64,000 nt of DNA from DTU052 sp050951725 (lineage in GTDB: Bacteria; Bacillota; Syntrophomonadia; Syntrophomonadales; DTU052). Positions 24,658 to 32,266 of this stretch are shown one piece after another; within the stretch, counting starts at the first letter, position 1, and every line of letters begins with the position of its first letter. The stretch covers positions 25,297 to 89,296 of the forward strand of contig JBMNJO010000022.1 in NCBI GenBank assembly GCA_050951725.1, written 5' to 3'. Below the pieces are notes generated by a model. That model was given only the letters and a program-made list of their open reading frames with translations. It ran no database searches and was not told where the DNA came from. A program made the position numbers and the translations under genes.

Positions 24658-26214
24658 TTGGAAAAGAAAAGCTTTCTTAAAGGTGCCTTCATACTGGGTG
24701 TAGCCGGCGTAGTCAGCAAACTCCTGGGAGCCTTGTACCGGATACCCTTGGCCCGCCTCTTGGGCGGCGAAGGGATGGGGCTATACCAGATGGCTTATCC
24801 CATCTATACGACTATTCTGGCACTGGCTACCGCTGGCGTACCGGTAGCCATATCAATTATGGTGGCCCGAAAGGAATCAGATGGTTTAAGCGGTGACAGC
24901 CGCAAAATCTTCCGGGTTTCTTTTCTGCTTCTATTCGTCATAGGCGTGGTTTTATCTGCGACCGTTTTTGTATCAGCTGATTTTCTGGCACATACGGTGC
25001 TGCAGCAACCCAAGGCCTTTCTGCCCATTGCTGCCATTGCCCCGGCCATTTTCTTTGCCGGGATGCTGTCTGTCTTTCGCGGCTATTTTCAGGGCCATCA
25101 GTGGATGGTGCCAACAGCCGTATCTCAAGTGGTTGAACAGATTTTTCGGGTCGCGTTCGTGCTTATCCTGGCTTTCTGGCTCTTTCCCCGGGGTCTGGAA
25201 ATGGCTGCGGCCGGAGCTACATTCGGTGCGGTTATTGGAGCGGTGGCCGGTCTGATTGTCTTGATTGTTTTCTTAATGAAGTTTCGCCGCCGGCCACTGC
25301 CTGGCGGCCGTCTGAGGTACTCCGGTGAATCCTCCCGGCAGCTCGCGGAGCAGCTGATTCGCCTGGCGGTACCGGTATCGCTGGGGGCGATGGTAGTACC
25401 CCTGGTACAGATGCTGGATGCGGTTATTGTTCCCACGCGCTTGATTTCGGCGGGTTTTTCTGTGTCGCGCGCTACTGAACTGTACGGTCAGTTATCAGGG
25501 ATGGCATCAGTGCTCATCAACCTGCCGACTATATTTACCATCGCCATTGCCACCAGTCTGGTACCGGCAGTAGCCGAAGCGGTGGCGGTGCGAGACAAGC
25601 TTGCCCTGCAGCAGCGCATCAACGAAGGCCTCAGGATTTCCATGCTGTTGGCATTGCCATCAGCAGCCGGTCTCGGCGTCCTGGCTTATCAGATAACCGA
25701 CCTCCTGTTCGCCTCACCGGAGGCCGGCATACCACTGGCTTACCTGTCTTTTTCTGTGATTGTCCTGGCGCTCTTTCAGGTAACCAGTGCGGCCCTGCAG
25801 GGACTGGGGCACCCGGAGATCCCCCTGCGTCATCTGATGGTGACCGGAGCACTAAAAGTTTTCTTCAATTTTTATCTGACCGGATTGGTGTACCTGAATA
25901 TAAAGGGTCCGGCAATCGGTACCAGTCTGGCGTTTCTAGTAGGGTCGGCGCTGAATATGATTCAATTGAAACGACGTACCGGGGTCAGTTTTGAATGGGG
26001 ACGCTATATAAAACTGGCTTTGGTGACTTTCGTTATGGCGATAGTGGTCTATATCTCCTACCAGACCCTGGTGATCAGGGGGATGTATTCTCATATTGCC
26101 ACCCTGGCGGCAATTGTGGTCGGGGTAGGCGTGTACGGAATAGCCCTGCTTATAACCAGAGAACTCGACCTGGCACTTATCAGGCGCTTATTGAAATTTG
26201 GCAGAGGTGGATAA
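24658..26214 (+). CDS. SpoVB/YabM-like polysaccharide (lipid II) flippase, MOP superfamily
   Basis: A 518-residue integral membrane protein with about 14 helices of the MVF/MATE-like oligosaccharidyl-lipid flippase fold. The N-terminal FLKGAFILGVAGVVSKLLGALYRIPLARLLG and GEGMGLYQMAYPIYTTI pattern is typical of SpoVB/YabM/YkvU (given here only in part as landmarks: GVVSKLLGALYRIPL). The gene stands where yabM stands in Bacillus, between spoVT and mazG. TTG at 24658 is preferred because GGAGAGGAG lies directly upstream; an ATG eight codons earlier has no ribosome site. A role in spore cortex or cell-wall precursor export is likely. Confidence 0.85.
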   Translation: MEKKSFLKGAFILGVAGVVSKLLGALYRIPLARLLGGEGMGLYQMAYPIYTTILALATAGVPVAISIMVARKESDGLSGDSRKIFRVSFLLLFVIGVVLSATVFVSADFLAHTVLQQPKAFLPIAAIAPAIFFAGMLSVFRGYFQGHQWMVPTAVSQVVEQIFRVAFVLILAFWLFPRGLEMAAAGATFGAVIGAVAGLIVLIVFLMKFRRRPLPGGRLRYSGESSRQLAEQLIRLAVPVSLGAMVVPLVQMLDAVIVPTRLISAGFSVSRATELYGQLSGMASVLINLPTIFTIAIATSLVPAVAEAVAVRDKLALQQRINEGLRISMLLALPSAAGLGVLAYQITDLLFASPEAGIPLAYLSFSVIVLALFQVTSAALQGLGHPEIPLRHLMVTGALKVFFNFYLTGLVYLNIKGPAIGTSLAFLVGSALNMIQLKRRTGVSFEWGRYIKLALVTFVMAIVVYISYQTLVIRGMYSHIATLAAIVVGVGVYGIALLITRELDLALIRRLLKFGRGG

Positions 26215-26217
26215 AGA

Positions 26218-26988
26218 ATGAATGGCAAAGCAATTGGAGAACTGGTACAAACCATGAGAACACTGTTATCACCGGAAGGCTGTCCCTGGGATCGGGAACA
26301 GAGCCATGCCTCTTTGAAACGGTATCTGATAGAAGAGGCTTATGAGGTGATTGAAGCCATCGACGAAGGCGAGATGGATAAGCTCAGGGAAGAATTGGGA
26401 GACTTATTGCTACAGGTGGTGTTCCATGCCGCCTTGGCTGATCAGGCAGGATACTTTGACCTGGACGATGTTGCTGACACCGTTAACCAGAAAATGATAA
26501 ACCGGCACCCACATGTTTTTGGGAAGATGGAGATCAACACCAGCGATGAGGTCATGCAGAACTGGGAGGGCTTCAAACGCGAGGAAGGTAAACAGTCAAT
26601 TCTGGAAGGCATACCACGGATGCTGCCTGCTCTTCTCCGGGCGTACAAGCTTCAGGAAAAGGCTCAGAGGGTTGGGTTTGACTGGCCGGATATATCCGGG
26701 GCGCTGGAGAAGCTGCAGGAGGAAATCAATGAGTATGTGGTCGCTTCTCAGAACCATGATGCTGACCAGATAGAGGCCGAGATGGGGGATATCTTGTTTG
26801 CGGCGGTGAATATTGCACGGATGTCGGGAGTAGAACCGGAACAGGCCTTGCAGAGGTGTAACGATAAATTCACCCGCAGGTTTCAACATATAGAAGAGCG
26901 TTTACGTGAAGAAGGGGAACTGCTGGAAGAAGCCGGACTCTTGCGAATGGACAGTTTGTGGGATGAGGCAAAAAGACAGGGATTATAG
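26218..26988 (+). CDS. mazG: Nucleoside triphosphate pyrophosphohydrolase MazG
   Basis: MazG hydrolyses NTPs and dNTPs to monophosphates, clearing damaged nucleotides. The 256 residues hold two MazG all-alpha repeats: the first with CPWDREQSH and EEAYEVIEAIDEG ... EELGDLLLQVVFHA (about 20-70), the second around EEINEYVVA ... EMGDILFAAVNIAR. In B. subtilis the equivalent YabN carries an extra N-terminal methylase domain that is absent here. It begins 3 bases after the flippase gene, so they are cotranscribed. Confidence 0.94.
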   Translation: MNGKAIGELVQTMRTLLSPEGCPWDREQSHASLKRYLIEEAYEVIEAIDEGEMDKLREELGDLLLQVVFHAALADQAGYFDLDDVADTVNQKMINRHPHVFGKMEINTSDEVMQNWEGFKREEGKQSILEGIPRMLPALLRAYKLQEKAQRVGFDWPDISGALEKLQEEINEYVVASQNHDADQIEAEMGDILFAAVNIARMSGVEPEQALQRCNDKFTRRFQHIEERLREEGELLEEAGLLRMDSLWDEAKRQGL

Positions 26989-27141
26989 CGTTTTACGTAC
27001 CATTAGTATCCGGGTAAGTGTTCAGGGGTCCCCGCCGGGTATGGGACTATGGGACTATTTTTGTCTGGAAAAGCAGGAAATAATTTATTAATAGCGAATT
27101 GGCTCTAAGGTGTAACCTAATACACGTCAGGAGGGGATATG

Positions 27142-27414
27142 ATGAATAAAACTGAGTTGATTAGTGATGTGGCAGGCAAAGCCAACATGACCAAGAAAGA
27201 CGTGGAAAAGGTATTGAGTGCCCTTTTCTCGTCCATTGAAGAGGCATTGAAGAATCAGGACAAGGTTCAATTGGTCGGATTCGGTACTTTCGAGGTTCGT
27301 GATCGCAAGGCTCGTACCGGACGTAATCCCCAGACCGGAGAAGAAATCAAGATACCGGCCAGCAGAGTCCCGGCTTTCAAAGCGGGAAAGACTCTTAAAG
27401 ACGCAGTGGTATAA
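27142..27414 (+). CDS. hup: DNA-binding protein HU
   Basis: A 90-residue HU homologue, the histone-like dimer that bends and compacts DNA. It begins MNKTELISDVAGKANMTKKD and has the flexible arm GRNPQTGEEIKIPASRVPAF. Two adjacent ATGs occur; the second (27142) is spaced better from AGGAGGGG. It is coupled to the S4 gene by a TAATG overlap. Confidence 0.95.
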   Translation: MNKTELISDVAGKANMTKKDVEKVLSALFSSIEEALKNQDKVQLVGFGTFEVRDRKARTGRNPQTGEEIKIPASRVPAFKAGKTLKDAVV

Positions 27415-27674
27415 TGCGCCTGGACAAGTTCCTCAAGGTTTCGCGACTTATAAAACGGCGGACTGTGGCCAAAGAGTTTGCGGATAACCAGAGGATAACC
27501 GTTAACGGTCGGGTGGCCAAGCCGTCCAGTGAAGTAAATGCAGGTGATTTGCTGGTAATTCAAATGGGTGGCCGGAAACTTACCGTCGAAATATTGGAAA
27601 TCAAGGACAATGTAAAAGCGAGCGCAGCACAGTCTATGTACCGGATTGTTAGCGAAGAGCCACCTCGTTCCTGA
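27414..27674 (+). CDS. rqcP: S4-domain RNA-binding protein RqcP (YabO)
   Basis: An 86-residue S4 protein: MRLDKFLKVSRLIKRRTVAK and ADNQRITVNGRVAKPSSEVN form the alpha-L RNA-binding motif. Bacillus RqcP/YabO works with RqcH in ribosome-associated quality control, holding tRNA during C-terminal alanine tailing. ATG overlaps the HU stop codon by one base. The stop codon lies inside the terminator hairpin. Confidence 0.92.
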   Translation: MRLDKFLKVSRLIKRRTVAKEFADNQRITVNGRVAKPSSEVNAGDLLVIQMGGRKLTVEILEIKDNVKASAAQSMYRIVSEEPPRS

Positions 27675-27687
27675 GGTGGTTGTTTTT
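27660..27687 (+). terminator. Intrinsic terminator after hup-rqcP
   Basis: CCACCTC (27660-27666) pairs with GAGGTGG (27673-27679), then TTGTTTTT. The rqcP stop codon lies within the hairpin. Confidence 0.88.
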
Positions 27688-27748
27688 GTGGATATTAATT
27701 ATCCTGCCTGAAGTTCCTACCTTAAATACCCTCTGCATATCCACGATT

Positions 27749-27777
27749 TCATATTAAAAGCCCGAACCACATATATT
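27749..27777 (+). promoter_or_regulatory. Sigma-E-type promoter for yabP-yabQ
   Basis: TCATATT at 27749-27755 fits the mother-cell sigma-E -35 (kmATATT) in all positions; after 14 bases CATATATT at 27770-27777 fits the -10 (cATAnnnT). It lies about 107 bases before yabP, which is a sigma-E gene in Bacillus, and just after the rqcP terminator, so yabPQ would be uncoupled from hup. Confidence 0.75.
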
Positions 27778-27884
27778 TGTTTAGTAGATTCGACCTGACA
27801 ATGGAATAGCCCTGACAAGAATCTGAACCGGGATTCGGCCTGGCGGCGGACTGGACTCTATATTTAGCGGAGAGGAGGGGTATA

Positions 27885-28154
27885 ATGCAGGCCCATGGCA
27901 TTACACTTACCAATCGCGAGGTCCTGGAGGCAACCGGAGTGACCTTCGTCAGCAGCTTCGATGATCAGGAAGTTATCTTGGACACCACACAAGGTCCTTT
28001 ACATTTGCGAGGGGAGGAACTGCATATCAGTCAGCTCAGTCTGGAGGAAGGCAAAGTAGTGGTTCAAGGGAAGCTGGTGGTGATAGAGTATAAGCCGACT
28101 GGCAGAAATATGAAAGGCAAGGGCAAGAGCCTGGTGGAAAGAATCCTGAAATAA
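27885..28154 (+). CDS. yabP: Sporulation protein YabP
   Basis: An 89-residue YabP/YqfC-family protein made of short beta strands (ITLTNREVLEATGVTFVSSF, EVILDTTQGPLHLRGEELHI), made in the mother cell and needed for spore cortex formation. ATG at 27885 follows GAGAGGAGGGG. It stands directly before yabQ, as in Bacillus. Confidence 0.93.
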   Translation: MQAHGITLTNREVLEATGVTFVSSFDDQEVILDTTQGPLHLRGEELHISQLSLEEGKVVVQGKLVVIEYKPTGRNMKGKGKSLVERILK

Positions 28155-28175
28155 CGAGGAGGCCATGTAGACAGA

Positions 28176-28574
28176 ATGTGGATTCAGGCCTGGGAGTTTT
28201 TACTTACCGTCGGGATCGGCCTGGCTCTGGCGGGTATATTTCATTTCCACCAGAATATCACCAAACAATTTCCCCTTCGGGGGGTATGGATGTGGTTATT
28301 TGACCTCGGTGTTTGGCTGGTGGTCATACCGCTGGTATTTGCCAGCCTCCTGATCATCAATCAGGGTGAGGTGCGTTTTTATGTGTTCCTCGCCCTCATC
28401 ACCGGAGGCGGGTTATACATAGTCTACTTGAAGTCTCGCCTCAATCGACCTGTGGGATTGGCTGCATTTTATGCCGCAAAGTCAGTCCAGGCTGTGTTAT
28501 CAGTACTGAGTCTCCCCTGGCGCCTGATCAAATCGCGGGCAAAGAACCCTGTTCCACCCGGCGACGAGCAGTGA
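28176..28574 (+). CDS. yabQ: Spore cortex biosynthesis protein YabQ
   Basis: A 132-residue protein with about four membrane helices (WEFLLTVGIGLALAGIF; WLFDLGVWLVVIPLVF; YVFLALITGGGLYIVYL), matching YabQ, the outer-forespore-membrane protein needed for cortex. The GAGGAGG box at 28156-28162 is 13 bases from this ATG. An out-of-frame ATG immediately followed by TAG stands between them at 28165-28170, a start-stop pair that could lower or tune initiation. Confidence 0.9.
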   Translation: MWIQAWEFLLTVGIGLALAGIFHFHQNITKQFPLRGVWMWLFDLGVWLVVIPLVFASLLIINQGEVRFYVFLALITGGGLYIVYLKSRLNRPVGLAAFYAAKSVQAVLSVLSLPWRLIKSRAKNPVPPGDEQ

Positions 28575-28640
28575 TGGGTATTGACCGGGACCATCGGCCC
28601 AGTACTGATATCCCAATTTGTAAATAAGAAGAAAATCCTT

Positions 28641-28669
28641 TTGACAATTGGCTATGATGAATGTAATAT
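28641..28669 (+). promoter_or_regulatory. Sigma-A-type promoter for the HTH-divIC genes
   Basis: A perfect TTGACA (28641-28646), 17 bases, then TAATAT (28664-28669). Transcription should start near 28676, at the edge of the 11-bp tandem repeat. Confidence 0.72.
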
Positions 28670-28677
28670 GTTTATAC

Positions 28678-28699
28678 ACATATTGTGGACATATTGTGG
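28678..28699 (+). repeat. 11-bp perfect tandem repeat at the transcription start of the HTH-divIC genes
   Basis: ACATATTGTGG occurs twice head to tail (28678-28688, 28689-28699). The 11-bp period is about one DNA turn, so a protein could bind both copies on one face. Its place directly after the -10 and before the gene of a small HTH protein makes it an operator candidate, possibly for autoregulation. Confidence 0.6.
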
Positions 28700-28718
28700 A
28701 TAGTCCGGGAGAGCGAAG

Positions 28719-28952
28719 ATGCATCTTGAGATTCGTGGCCTGGAAAAGTTGAGCTTCAGGGAACGCCAGGTAGTGGCACTTAAGGAAATGGGGCGGAGGA
28801 ATGAAGATATAGCCAGGATCCTCAAAATAAGCAGCAGCACGGTAGCAACCCTGCTTAACCGGGCCCGGAGTAAAGGTTACGAAGTGGTAATCATAATTCC
28901 TGGACAAGCTCTCGGGGTCTACGAGGTGGATGATGAAAACCAGGCAGACTAA
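28719..28952 (+). CDS. Small sigma-70 region 4 / LuxR-like helix-turn-helix protein
   Basis: A 77-residue protein whose core is a sigma-70 region 4-type HTH: LSFRERQVVALKEMGRRNED, then IARILKISSSTVATLLNRAR. It lacks region 2 and so cannot be a complete sigma factor. The C-terminus is hydrophobic then acidic (VVIIIPGQALGVYEVDDENQ). ATG at 28719 has GGGAGAG upstream. It overlaps divIC by about 20 bases, which suggests a role in controlling cell division or sporulation septation genes; this is inference. The tandem repeat on its promoter may be its own binding site. Confidence 0.78.
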   Translation: MHLEIRGLEKLSFRERQVVALKEMGRRNEDIARILKISSSTVATLLNRARSKGYEVVIIIPGQALGVYEVDDENQAD

Positions 28953-29232
28953 ACCCAAGAGAAAAAAGATCCGGATACTAAATTTTAGATGGCTGATGGT
29001 TTTTCTGGTAGTCTGCTCCATATCATTTGGCTCCCAGGTGGTCACTATTTGGGAGATGAAGCAGGAAATCAAATCTCTTACTGCAAAAAAGGAGCAATTG
29101 ATCCAGAAAAACAAACAATATCAGGCGAACCTGAATGCGGTTCGCTCTGATGCGATGCTGGAGAAACTGGCCCGTGAAGAGTTAGGTATGATCAAACCTG
29201 GAGAAAAGCTATTGGTAGAGGTACTCCCTTAG
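28933..29232 (+). CDS. divIC: Septum formation initiator, DivIC/FtsB family
   Basis: A 99-residue bitopic protein: basic N-terminus, one membrane helix (about 20-38; WLMVFLVVCSISFGSQVV), then a coiled coil (MKQEIKSLTAKKEQLIQKNK) and the REELGMIKPGEKLL end typical of DivIC/FtsB, which forms a complex with FtsL and DivIB/FtsQ at the division site. The second of two adjacent ATGs is better spaced from GAGGTGG. It stands after yabQ as in Bacillus, with the HTH gene between. Confidence 0.9.
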   Translation: MKTRQTKPKRKKIRILNFRWLMVFLVVCSISFGSQVVTIWEMKQEIKSLTAKKEQLIQKNKQYQANLNAVRSDAMLEKLAREELGMIKPGEKLLVEVLP

Positions 29233-29252
29233 CGATTAATATCTCAAAATAA

Positions 29253-29282
29253 TTGACAGTATTGATCTTTGTTCTATACAAT
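29253..29282 (+). promoter_or_regulatory. Sigma-A-type promoter for the S1-domain gene
   Basis: TTGACA at 29253-29258 followed by TACAAT at 29277-29282 (18-base spacer) or TATACA at 29275 (16). The leader to the ATG at 29329 is short and holds a run of seven G. Confidence 0.65.
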
Positions 29283-29328
29283 AATATATGAATGTTATCG
29301 ACCAATATTGGGGGGGCCTTTTTTTCAA

Positions 29329-29715
29329 ATGCCGACCGAACAAAAAGATATTATCCCAGGGCAGATTATTGAGGGCGTTGTTCAAGGGACCACGAAGTTC
29401 GGGGCTTTCATTCAGCTGGAGAACGGAACCGTGGGGCTGGTGCATATTTCCGAAATCGCGGATACCTATGTTCGAGATGTTAAAGATTACTTACAGGCAG
29501 GAGACAAGGTACGGGTAAAGATACTAAATGTCCGGGAAGGCAAGGTGGGTCTTTCCATAAAGCAGGCCCGTGAGAAGGAAAGACCAAAGAGAGACAAAGG
29601 CAACCTGGATGATAAGCTCAATCGTTTCTTCAAAGAAAGTGACGAACGCCTTCAGCCGTTAAAACTTACCAAAGAGACTAAAAGACGGAACAAGAGTTTT
29701 TCAGACACTCCCTAG
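29329..29715 (+). CDS. S1-domain RNA-binding protein (YabR-like)
   Basis: A 128-residue protein with one S1 OB-fold (about 10-80; GQIIEGVVQGTTKFGAFIQL, LVHISEIADTYV, AGDKVRVKILNV, KVGLSIKQA) and a basic, charged tail. It is the YabR/general-stress-13 type, in the same place as yabR in Bacillus, between divIC and spoIIE. ATG at 29329 is used because the S1 fold begins there; the preceding frame overlaps the promoter. Binds RNA, probably on or near ribosomes. Confidence 0.88.
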   Translation: MPTEQKDIIPGQIIEGVVQGTTKFGAFIQLENGTVGLVHISEIADTYVRDVKDYLQAGDKVRVKILNVREGKVGLSIKQAREKERPKRDKGNLDDKLNRFFKESDERLQPLKLTKETKRRNKSFSDTP

Positions 29716-29728
29716 GGGGTGTCTTTTG
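29703..29728 (+). terminator. Intrinsic terminator after the S1-domain gene
   Basis: AGACACTCC pairs with GGGGTGTCT (one G-T pair) around CTAG-type loop bases, followed by TTTTG. It overlaps the last codons of the gene. Confidence 0.8.
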
Positions 29729-29802
29729 TTTATATATGCTTTTCAGCGAGGCAGGGTGCTGGGTTCCCTGCCTTAGTTCATTCAAACGATGGGGGTGGGG
29801 TC

Positions 29803-30678
29803 GTGAGGTATGCTGCTTGTGATGTTGGGACCAATTCCTGCCGTCTGCTGGTGGCAGAGGTACGGGAGGACAATAAACTGAATGTACTGCAGAAAGAGAT
29901 CGTCACCACCCGCATTGGTGAGGGTCTGGAGAGTAGCGGTTGGTTACGGCCTGCGGCCATCAACCGCACCCTGAACTGTCTGGAATCCTTTGTGGAAGTT
30001 ATGCGTCGCCAACAGGCCTCGCAAAGGGTGGTTGCGGCTACCAGCGCTGTGCGTGAAGCCACTAATAAAGAGGACTTCCTGGTTCTGGCTGAAGAGAGAA
30101 TCGGTATGCGGATTGAGGTCTTGAGCGGTGAACAAGAAGGAGAGCTGAGCTACCTGGGGGCAAAAAAGGGGTTGGGATTGAAAGGAAGTCCGGTGCTGGT
30201 TGATGTTGGTGGAGGCAGTACGGAGGTTATCTACCAACGGCGCGGTATAAAGTCAACCAGTATCCCGGTAGGGGCGGTTCGGGCCTGGGAGGGTGATTGG
30301 GACGAGGTGGAGATCAAATCCAGGCTGGCCGCGGAACTGCTCGAGAGTCCGGGGTCAAAGACATCTCCCCTGGTCCTGGTTGGAGGTACTGCGACCTCAC
30401 TGGTAGCCATAAAAAGAGGCCTCACCGTGTATGATCCGGCACAGGTCCAGGGCCAAAAACTGACCCTGAAAGAGATAACCGCATTACATACCCGGTTGGA
30501 AAAGCTGACCCTCGACGAAAGGAGGGCCCTGCCGGGACTGCAGCCGGAAAGGGCCGACATCATAGGAAAAGGCACCCTGATTCTCAAATGTCTGATGGAA
30601 CTGATAGAAAGAAAACAGGCCCGGGTGAGTGACAGCGACCTGCTGGATGGCCTGATCTGGTCGCTGCATAATCAGTGA
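29803..30678 (+). CDS. ppx: Exopolyphosphatase / pppGpp-phosphohydrolase (Ppx/GppA family)
   Basis: A 291-residue single-module Ppx/GppA protein of the sugar-kinase/actin superfamily: DVGTNSCRLLVAEV (phosphate 1 loop), VAATSAVREATN, VDVGGGSTEVI (phosphate 2) and LVGGTATSLVAI. It hydrolyses polyphosphate and/or pppGpp. The GTG at 29803 places DVGTNS near the N-terminus as is usual, behind a GGGGTGGGG stretch; upstream open codons lack a family match. The short form lacks the C-terminal HD domain of E. coli Ppx. It ends convergently with the carbonic anhydrase gene. Confidence 0.9.
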   Translation: MRYAACDVGTNSCRLLVAEVREDNKLNVLQKEIVTTRIGEGLESSGWLRPAAINRTLNCLESFVEVMRRQQASQRVVAATSAVREATNKEDFLVLAEERIGMRIEVLSGEQEGELSYLGAKKGLGLKGSPVLVDVGGGSTEVIYQRRGIKSTSIPVGAVRAWEGDWDEVEIKSRLAAELLESPGSKTSPLVLVGGTATSLVAIKRGLTVYDPAQVQGQKLTLKEITALHTRLEKLTLDERRALPGLQPERADIIGKGTLILKCLMELIERKQARVSDSDLLDGLIWSLHNQ

Positions 30679-30686
30679 AATGACAA

Positions 30687-30717
30687 TTGCATCACGGGGA
30701 CTGTCCCCGTGATGCAA
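30687..30717. repeat. GGGGACTGTCCCC palindrome between convergent ppx and carbonic anhydrase genes
   Basis: TTGCATCACGGGGA (30687-30700) and TCCCCGTGATGCAA (30704-30717) pair perfectly around CTG. It fills the 44-base gap between two convergent genes. Related copies occur at 44259, 49133, 55910 and 63285. Confidence 0.85.
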
Positions 30718-30722
30718 TCATA

Positions 30723-31334
30723 CTAATCGAAGAAAACTACTTCACCTGAGCCAATGAAGTACTTGGCACCTGCCAGGGTTAACTTACCGTTGGCCACCAG
30801 GTTTTTTACCACCGGACTCCTTTTGAGGTCCTCCAGGGTCGTCCTGATATTCTCATCAGCCGCTTTCTCGCACAGTTGATGGCCATCGAAGCCCATAGCC
30901 CGCGCTTTGTCGACCGAAGGCTGAATCAGGGTGGTGATAGCACCGATGCTTCCCGGCGGATCTCCACCTTCGACGGTGGCGTGGACCGCACCACAGTTCT
31001 CGTGTCCCAGTACGACCACCAAAGGGGTATGGAGGTGATCAACAGCGTACTCGACGCTGCCCAGAGATACTGAATCCAGAACATTGCCGGCCACCCGAAT
31101 GACAAACAGATCCCCCAAGGCCTGGTCAAATAACAATTCCGGGGGAACCCGTGAATCAGAACAGGTGACTATCACCGCAAACGGGTGCTGCCCGTTTTTC
31201 AGCAGATCCTCCCTCTTATCTCGTCCCAGGTCCTTGGCGGAAAGGGTTCCGGTTACGAACCGGCGATTGCCTTCAACCAATTTTTCCATCGCGACTTCAA
31301 CTGAGATCTGGTTTGTTGTGTTCTCGTGACTCAA
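30723..31334 (-). CDS. Beta-class carbonic anhydrase
   Basis: Interconverts CO2 and bicarbonate. The roughly 203-residue protein has the beta-class zinc site: Cys58, Asp60 and Arg62 in CSDSRVPPELLFD, then His111 and Cys114 in LGHENCGAVHA. TTG at 31334 is preferred because GAGGTG stands 6 bases upstream; the ATG six codons earlier has no ribosome site. It may supply or trap CO2/bicarbonate for the neighbouring formate dehydrogenase and the 2-oxoacid oxidoreductase, an inference from shared metabolism. Confidence 0.92.
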   Translation of the reverse strand: MSHENTTNQISVEVAMEKLVEGNRRFVTGTLSAKDLGRDKREDLLKNGQHPFAVIVTCSDSRVPPELLFDQALGDLFVIRVAGNVLDSVSLGSVEYAVDHLHTPLVVVLGHENCGAVHATVEGGDPPGSIGAITTLIQPSVDKARAMGFDGHQLCEKAADENIRTTLEDLKRSPVVKNLVANGKLTLAGAKYFIGSGEVVFFD

Positions 31335-31799
31335 ATTTGACACCTCACGCATATTTAATTCTAGATTCCATTATTCGGTGTACATCGAGTTTTACCTTCC
31401 TGATATAATGGTAGTGATCCCCCTGGTAAAAATGGCAACTATAACCGTTTGAATGCATAAATATAATAGGGCGTTGACGCAGCTTGGCAGCAGCACCCAT
31501 GCGAAGGCGAACGGTGAAAAAGGTGAAGAACTTCGTTGATAAGGCGAGGGGGGATTGAACCATGAATACAATGGCCAGCAGATGCGACAGCCCATGCGAA
31601 GTCTGGCGAATAATATCTATGCAGCCAACCTCATAAATATCGATAGATACTGGGAAATCAATGGAATAAAAATCTCATCACAGGCAGGATTTTGATCACA
31701 ATCGTCGAATCCCGTAAGGGGTTTGTAGTGCTCTGATGTGGTGGTAACGACAGTTGCTGTCTTCAAATGAAACAATTTTCACAAAGGAGGTGATGAGTG
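31335..31799. other. Divergent intergenic region, carbonic anhydrase / formate dehydrogenase operon
   Basis: About 465 bases with no gene that could be supported. It contains two similar short stretches beginning CCCATGCGAAG (around 31497 and 31590) and a small hairpin GACAGTTGCTGTC near 31750. It must hold the promoters for both directions, but no clear sigma-A or sigma-54 motif was recognised. A structured leader or small RNA is possible. Confidence 0.4.
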
Positions 31800-32246
31800 A
31801 TGGGTAATTACAAGGATATCATTGGAGCGTTCAAGGACAAACCGGGAGGCGTCATTGAGGCCTATCATGCGCTGCAGAGAGAATTCAACTATATCCCTAA
31901 GCCCGCTGTTGCAGAAGCGGCCAGGGTTTTTAGGATCTCCGAAGCCCAGGCCTATGGAGTAGCGACCTTCTATTCATACCTTTCAACTGAACCCCGAGGC
32001 AAGTATATCATCCGCGTTTGTGAAAGTGCTCCTTGTCACATAGCAGGGGCTGATGAGGTGATCAAGGCTATAGAGAAAGAACTGGGTATCAAAATCGGGG
32101 AGACCACTGCCGATGGTAAGTTCACGTTTGAGTTCACCGAATGTATCGGTCAATGCCAGGAAACACCAGTGATTACCATAAACAGTGTCCCCTATGTTGG
32201 CATAAATCCAGATGATATCCCCGCGGTTCTGGACAAGTGCAGATAA
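31800..32246 (+). CDS. NADH-dependent formate dehydrogenase, NuoE-like 24-kDa [2Fe-2S] subunit
   Basis: A 148-residue thioredoxin-like [2Fe-2S] protein, homologous to NuoE, HydC and FdsG: cluster cysteines C74, C79 (CESAPCH) and C115, C119 (ECIGQC), with the helical N-terminal domain (GVIEAYHALQREFNYIPK). It is the first gene of an operon with a NuoF-like flavoprotein and selenocysteine FdhA, so it passes electrons between the FMN/NADH site and the iron-sulfur chain of FdhA. The ATG at 31800 follows AAGGAGGTGA with 7-base spacing. Confidence 0.92.
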   Translation: MGNYKDIIGAFKDKPGGVIEAYHALQREFNYIPKPAVAEAARVFRISEAQAYGVATFYSYLSTEPRGKYIIRVCESAPCHIAGADEVIKAIEKELGIKIGETTADGKFTFEFTECIGQCQETPVITINSVPYVGINPDDIPAVLDKCR

Positions 32247-32266
32247 CCCGCAAGGGAGGGAAGAGA

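Noticed and set aside
28719..28952. The small HTH gene as a complete sigma factor
   Set aside because: Only a region-4-like HTH is present; region 2, needed for core binding and promoter opening, is absent.
31392..31595. Minus-strand open frames upstream of the carbonic anhydrase
   Set aside because: No ribosome box or family; two frames overlap each other, as expected by chance.
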